From Pseudobdellovibrionaceae bacterium (GTDB taxonomy: Bacteria; Bdellovibrionota; Bdellovibrionia; Bdellovibrionales; JAMPXM01): a stretch of 8,497 nucleotides of DNA. The translations under genes were made by a program, and so were the position numbers. Under the pieces are notes generated by a model, which was not told the DNA's origin, made no database searches, and saw only the letters and a list, made by a program, of their open reading frames with translations. The stretch's first letter is position 1. Each line of letters starts with the position of its first letter. This document shows positions 6,927 to 8,497 of the stretch, in pieces. The stretch covers positions 1 to 8,497 of the forward strand of contig JAEUWE010000460.1 in the NCBI GenBank assembly GCA_016791465.1, read 5' to 3'.

Positions 6927-6946
6927 TGCACGACTTGCTGCACGAC
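6927..6946. repeat. Direct repeat TGCACGAC upstream of the SGNH gene
   Basis: TGCACGAC occurs at 6927-6934 and again at 6939-6946, giving a 12-base period (about one helical turn). It lies 51-70 bases before the start of the minus-strand SGNH gene, a place suited to a regulator binding side by side on one face of DNA. No promoter is obvious next to it. The role is inference. Confidence 0.35.
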
Positions 6947-6952
6947 ACGCTA

Positions 6953-6974
6953 CAGCTTCCGGCGCCGAAAGCTG
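6953..6974. repeat. Imperfect hairpin between tRNA-Met and the SGNH gene
   Basis: CAGCTT (6953-6958) pairs with AAGCTG (6969-6974). After one C-A mismatch the stem continues with CG/CG around a GCGC loop. The structure is symmetric enough to form in RNA of either strand. It is not followed by a T run on either strand, so it is not a standard intrinsic terminator. It lies about 54 bases beyond the tRNA 3' end and could stop or stabilise tRNA-derived transcripts. Confidence 0.35.
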
Positions 6975-7008
6975 AACTGCGTTAGCGAAGAACCGCTTAA
7001 ACCGAAGG

Positions 7009-7027
7009 ATTTTTTCTGGAAAAAAAT
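7009..7027 (-). terminator. Possible T-run terminator directly after tRNA-Met
   Basis: On the minus strand the encoded CCA is followed at once by AATTTTTTTCC and then by an A-rich stretch, so T7 and A6 can pair as a 7-bp A/T hairpin. The U run would favour transcript release, but there is no preceding GC-rich stem other than the tRNA itself. Confidence is low. Confidence 0.3.
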
Positions 7028-7104
<77 letters not shown>

Positions 7105-7123
7105 ACGTTTGAGAAGTCAGAGC

Positions 7124-7153
7124 ACAATAGAGAATCCAGTGTCCGCTCGTCAA
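7124..7153 (-). promoter_or_regulatory. Sigma70-type promoter for tRNA-Met
   Basis: On the minus strand TTGACG (7148-7153) is a 5/6 match to the -35 consensus. An 18-base spacer leads to TATTGT (7124-7129), a 4/6 match to the -10. Transcription would begin near 7117, leaving a short leader of about 12 bases before the mature tRNA 5' end at 7104, as usual for tRNA genes. Activity is inferred. Confidence 0.55.
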
Positions 7154-7191
7154 CCGAAACTGTGCCGTAAAATGGCCTAACACAGGGTAAA

Positions 7192-7217
7192 GTCTGCAAG
7201 GCCAGGCGCCGGCAGAC
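7192..7217. repeat. Inverted repeat upstream of the DUF1311 gene
   Basis: GTCTGC (7192-7197) and GCAGAC (7212-7217) form a perfect 6-bp stem whose interior contains GGC/GCC. On the minus strand it is followed by TTTACCC, a poor T run. The rest of 7154-7266 is C-rich and I see no convincing promoter or SD for the plus-strand gene that starts at 7267. Confidence 0.3.
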
Positions 7218-7266
7218 AATAGGGCCGCCCCCCGCGCTTGCCCCCAATTTGCTCCCCGAGTCCAAC

Positions 7267-7662
7267 ATGCTGAAATCTCGCTCAAATGCTCTCATCGCCA
7301 CTGTTCTTATCATTTTCACCGTACTCGCGACGGCAACCCGGGCAAAGGCTGCCGACTGCGACTCGATGCTTGAAATCCGCGACTGCCTGGCGCTTGAACT
7401 CGATCGCGCCGAAACCGATATTGCCGCCCTCATGAGAAAAACAGAACAGGCCGGAGAGACAAAGCTTGTCCGTTCAATGCAGAGCTCGCAGCAGGCTTGG
7501 CTCAAATTCCGCGACTCACAGTGTGGCCTCGAAGCCCTTGCCGATGACAATGAGCTCGCCACCCAGTCTTGCCTCACGCGCATGACCGAAGAGCGCGTGG
7601 TCTCTCTCCGCGCTGTAACCCCGCTTACCACCACCAAAAACGCGGCGCACAACGCTCGTTAA
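7267..7662 (+). CDS. Exported DUF1311/LprI-like small protein
   Basis: The 131-aa protein has a signal peptide at residues 1-28 (hydrophobic ALIATVLIIFTVLA, cleavage after AKA), leaving a mature chain of about 103 residues. The mature part matches the DUF1311 (LprI N-terminal-like) pattern: an early Cys pair (31, 40), a helical Leu-rich stretch, then SSQQAWLKFRDSQC with W78, F81-R82-D83 and C86, and a late SCLTRMTEERVVSLR with C102. The four cysteines could form two disulfides in the periplasm. The family includes M. tuberculosis LprI, reported as a lysozyme inhibitor, but most members are uncharacterised, so a lysozyme-inhibitor role is only possible. ATG 7267 is chosen over an in-frame TTG at 7249 because it starts the signal peptide properly; neither has a clear SD. 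The C-terminal 15 residues are polar and probably disordered. Confidence 0.82.
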   Translation: MLKSRSNALIATVLIIFTVLATATRAKAADCDSMLEIRDCLALELDRAETDIAALMRKTEQAGETKLVRSMQSSQQAWLKFRDSQCGLEALADDNELATQSCLTRMTEERVVSLRAVTPLTTTKNAAHNAR

Positions 7663-7691
7663 TTGACGGCCGTGCGCACAAACGATGCAAT
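7663..7691 (+). promoter_or_regulatory. Candidate promoter of the lipoprotein gene with a palindrome in the spacer
   Basis: TTGACG (7663-7668) begins right after the preceding stop codon. A 17-base spacer leads to TGCAAT (7686-7691), a 4/6 match to the -10. A perfect 8-base palindrome GTGCGCAC (7672-7679) lies in the spacer and might be an operator. The predicted start is near 7698, giving a short leader that includes the SD. Confidence 0.4.
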
Positions 7692-7708
7692 CTTCTCCAC
7701 TACCGAAC

Positions 7709-7715
7709 GGAGGGG
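7709..7715 (+). promoter_or_regulatory. Strong SD of the lipoprotein gene
   Basis: GGAGGGG sits at a good distance from ATG 7719 (5 bases after GGAGG). The next in-frame ATG at 7728 would be too far, so this decides the start. Confidence 0.7.
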
Positions 7716-7718
7716 ATT

Positions 7719-8497
7719 ATGTATCGGATGTCGTTCTTCGCCGCTCTCGCCCTGATCGCCACCCTGCTCACCGCCGCAGGTTGCTCGCCAACCCATCGCT
7801 CCAGCCATCTGCCTACAGATAAAGCAGGCTTTAGCGAAAACAACTCCGCCGAAGCCCCCACGCTGATCGTCACTGACGCGAATGGAACACCCCTCGCTGG
7901 CGCGGCGATTCTGATCGGACCACGCGAGAATGTGCCTTTCCCCGGAAACCTGCTCACCACCGACGCCAACGGCATGGTCCCGCTCCCGACCGATTGGATT
8001 GATGGACAACCGCTCACAGTCGAAGCGCCCGGTTACGTGCGCACAACGTGGATGTCGCAGGTACCCGCTCCCTCCATGATTTTCGCAGTCAGAACAGTTC
8101 CAAAAAATCAGCAGGTGGAACTCACCGGCAAAACAACCGGCTACAAAAATTTACAGAAAGATGGCTGGGTCGACGTCGGCGTGGTTTTTCCTGCTGTACG
8201 CCGCAATCAACTTGCGTCTCTTCAAGTGACCGATCTGATCAGCCCCGATGTCGATATCATCACGATTTTCGGTCAGTCGGTCGAGATTCCAAGCAACGTT
8301 TCAATTCCACAGCAGACTGAGCGGTACTACTTCAACATCACCCTCGATAAACCGGTCTACCGCAGCTACTTGAGCGAGCCACGCACGTGGAAAATGGTCG
8401 CCACTCACGCCCGCTTCCCGTTCGAAAAAGTCCTCGACGACCTGCGCGCCGGCAAAGAGTTCTACGAAGTCTTGAACCACTTTGAGTTCAAGAGCGC
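7719..8497 (+). CDS. Lipoprotein with carboxypeptidase-regulatory-like beta domain (3' truncated)
   Basis: An open frame of 259 codons runs from ATG 7719 off the right edge with no stop. Residues 1-22 are a lipoprotein signal: a short basic start, a hydrophobic core (FFAALALIATLL) and the lipobox-like TAAGC with Cys22 as the lipidation site. The -3 residue is Ala, less common than Leu. A Ser/Thr/Asn-rich linker follows to about residue 46. Residues 47-111 (PTLIVTDANGTPLAGAAILI, then a TDANG turn and a TVEAPGYV strand) fit a CarboxypepD_reg/transthyretin-like beta-sandwich, in which 'D..G.pl.gA.v' and 'T(d/n)anG' recur. The visible remainder (to about 259) looks like further beta structure ending in a more helical FEKVLDDLRAGKEFYEVLNHF; I do not recognise it. 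Such lipoproteins usually sit in the periplasmic leaflet of the outer membrane or on the surface. Function is unknown. Confidence 0.82.
   Translation, partial: MYRMSFFAALALIATLLTAAGCSPTHRSSHLPTDKAGFSENNSAEAPTLIVTDANGTPLAGAAILIGPRENVPFPGNLLTTDANGMVPLPTDWIDGQPLTVEAPGYVRTTWMSQVPAPSMIFAVRTVPKNQQVELTGKTTGYKNLQKDGWVDVGVVFPAVRRNQLASLQVTDLISPDVDIITIFGQSVEIPSNVSIPQQTERYYFNITLDKPVYRSYLSEPRTWKMVATHARFPFEKVLDDLRAGKEFYEVLNHFEFKS

Noticed and set aside
7659..8017. Two minus-strand open frames opposite the lipoprotein start
   Set aside because: They are shadows of the lipoprotein gene, which has a strong SD, a lipobox and a recognisable domain.

Overview
The window reads as chromosomal DNA of a Gram-negative bacterium, most likely a member of the Bdellovibrionota. 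The main pointer is a TIGR02147/DUF4423 regulator (817-1617), a family expanded in Bdellovibrio-like bacteria and Fibrobacter. It heads an operon of secreted proteins with a GNGGD-type start, of a kind I associate with that group. The lineage is inferred from gene content, not from a marker gene. There is no sign of a phage, insertion sequence, CRISPR array or plasmid. Most of the window is densely coding, and many products carry an export signal.

Layout. 1-137 (+) is the tail of a rhodanese-domain protein, cut at its catalytic Cys codon. 134-724 (-) is a TMEM175/DUF1211 potassium-channel homologue whose last membrane segment is disrupted by one extra base in an A7 run (238-244). 817-4319 (+) is a tight three-gene operon: the TIGR02147 regulator, then two exported proteins of unknown function (1621-2946 and 2943-4319). 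The two look like diverged tandem paralogues. The first keeps a His-Glu pair in a metalloprotease-like helix and the second has lost it; both end in beta-rich repeats. 4430-5614 (+) is a nitroreductase-fold flavoprotein. It converges on 5647-6876 (-), a membrane-anchored SGNH/GDSL-like hydrolase. 6877-7266 is mostly non-coding and holds a tRNA-Met(CAT) gene on the minus strand (7028-7104) with a recognisable promoter, plus repeats and hairpins. 7267-7662 (+) is a small exported DUF1311/LprI-like protein. 7719-8497 (+) is a lipoprotein that runs off the right edge.

How the parts may work together. The clearest unit is the regulator plus two secreted proteins, joined by an SD inside the regulator's last codons and by an ATGA stop/start overlap. 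I infer a regulated envelope or secreted function, possibly an enzyme/pseudoenzyme pair, but its biochemistry is unknown. The other genes appear to be single transcription units with envelope or redox roles. The most concrete anomalies are the frameshift in the channel gene, the apparent loss of the HE pair in the second paralogue, and a tRNA-Met acceptor stem with three G-U wobbles including the terminal 1-72 pair.
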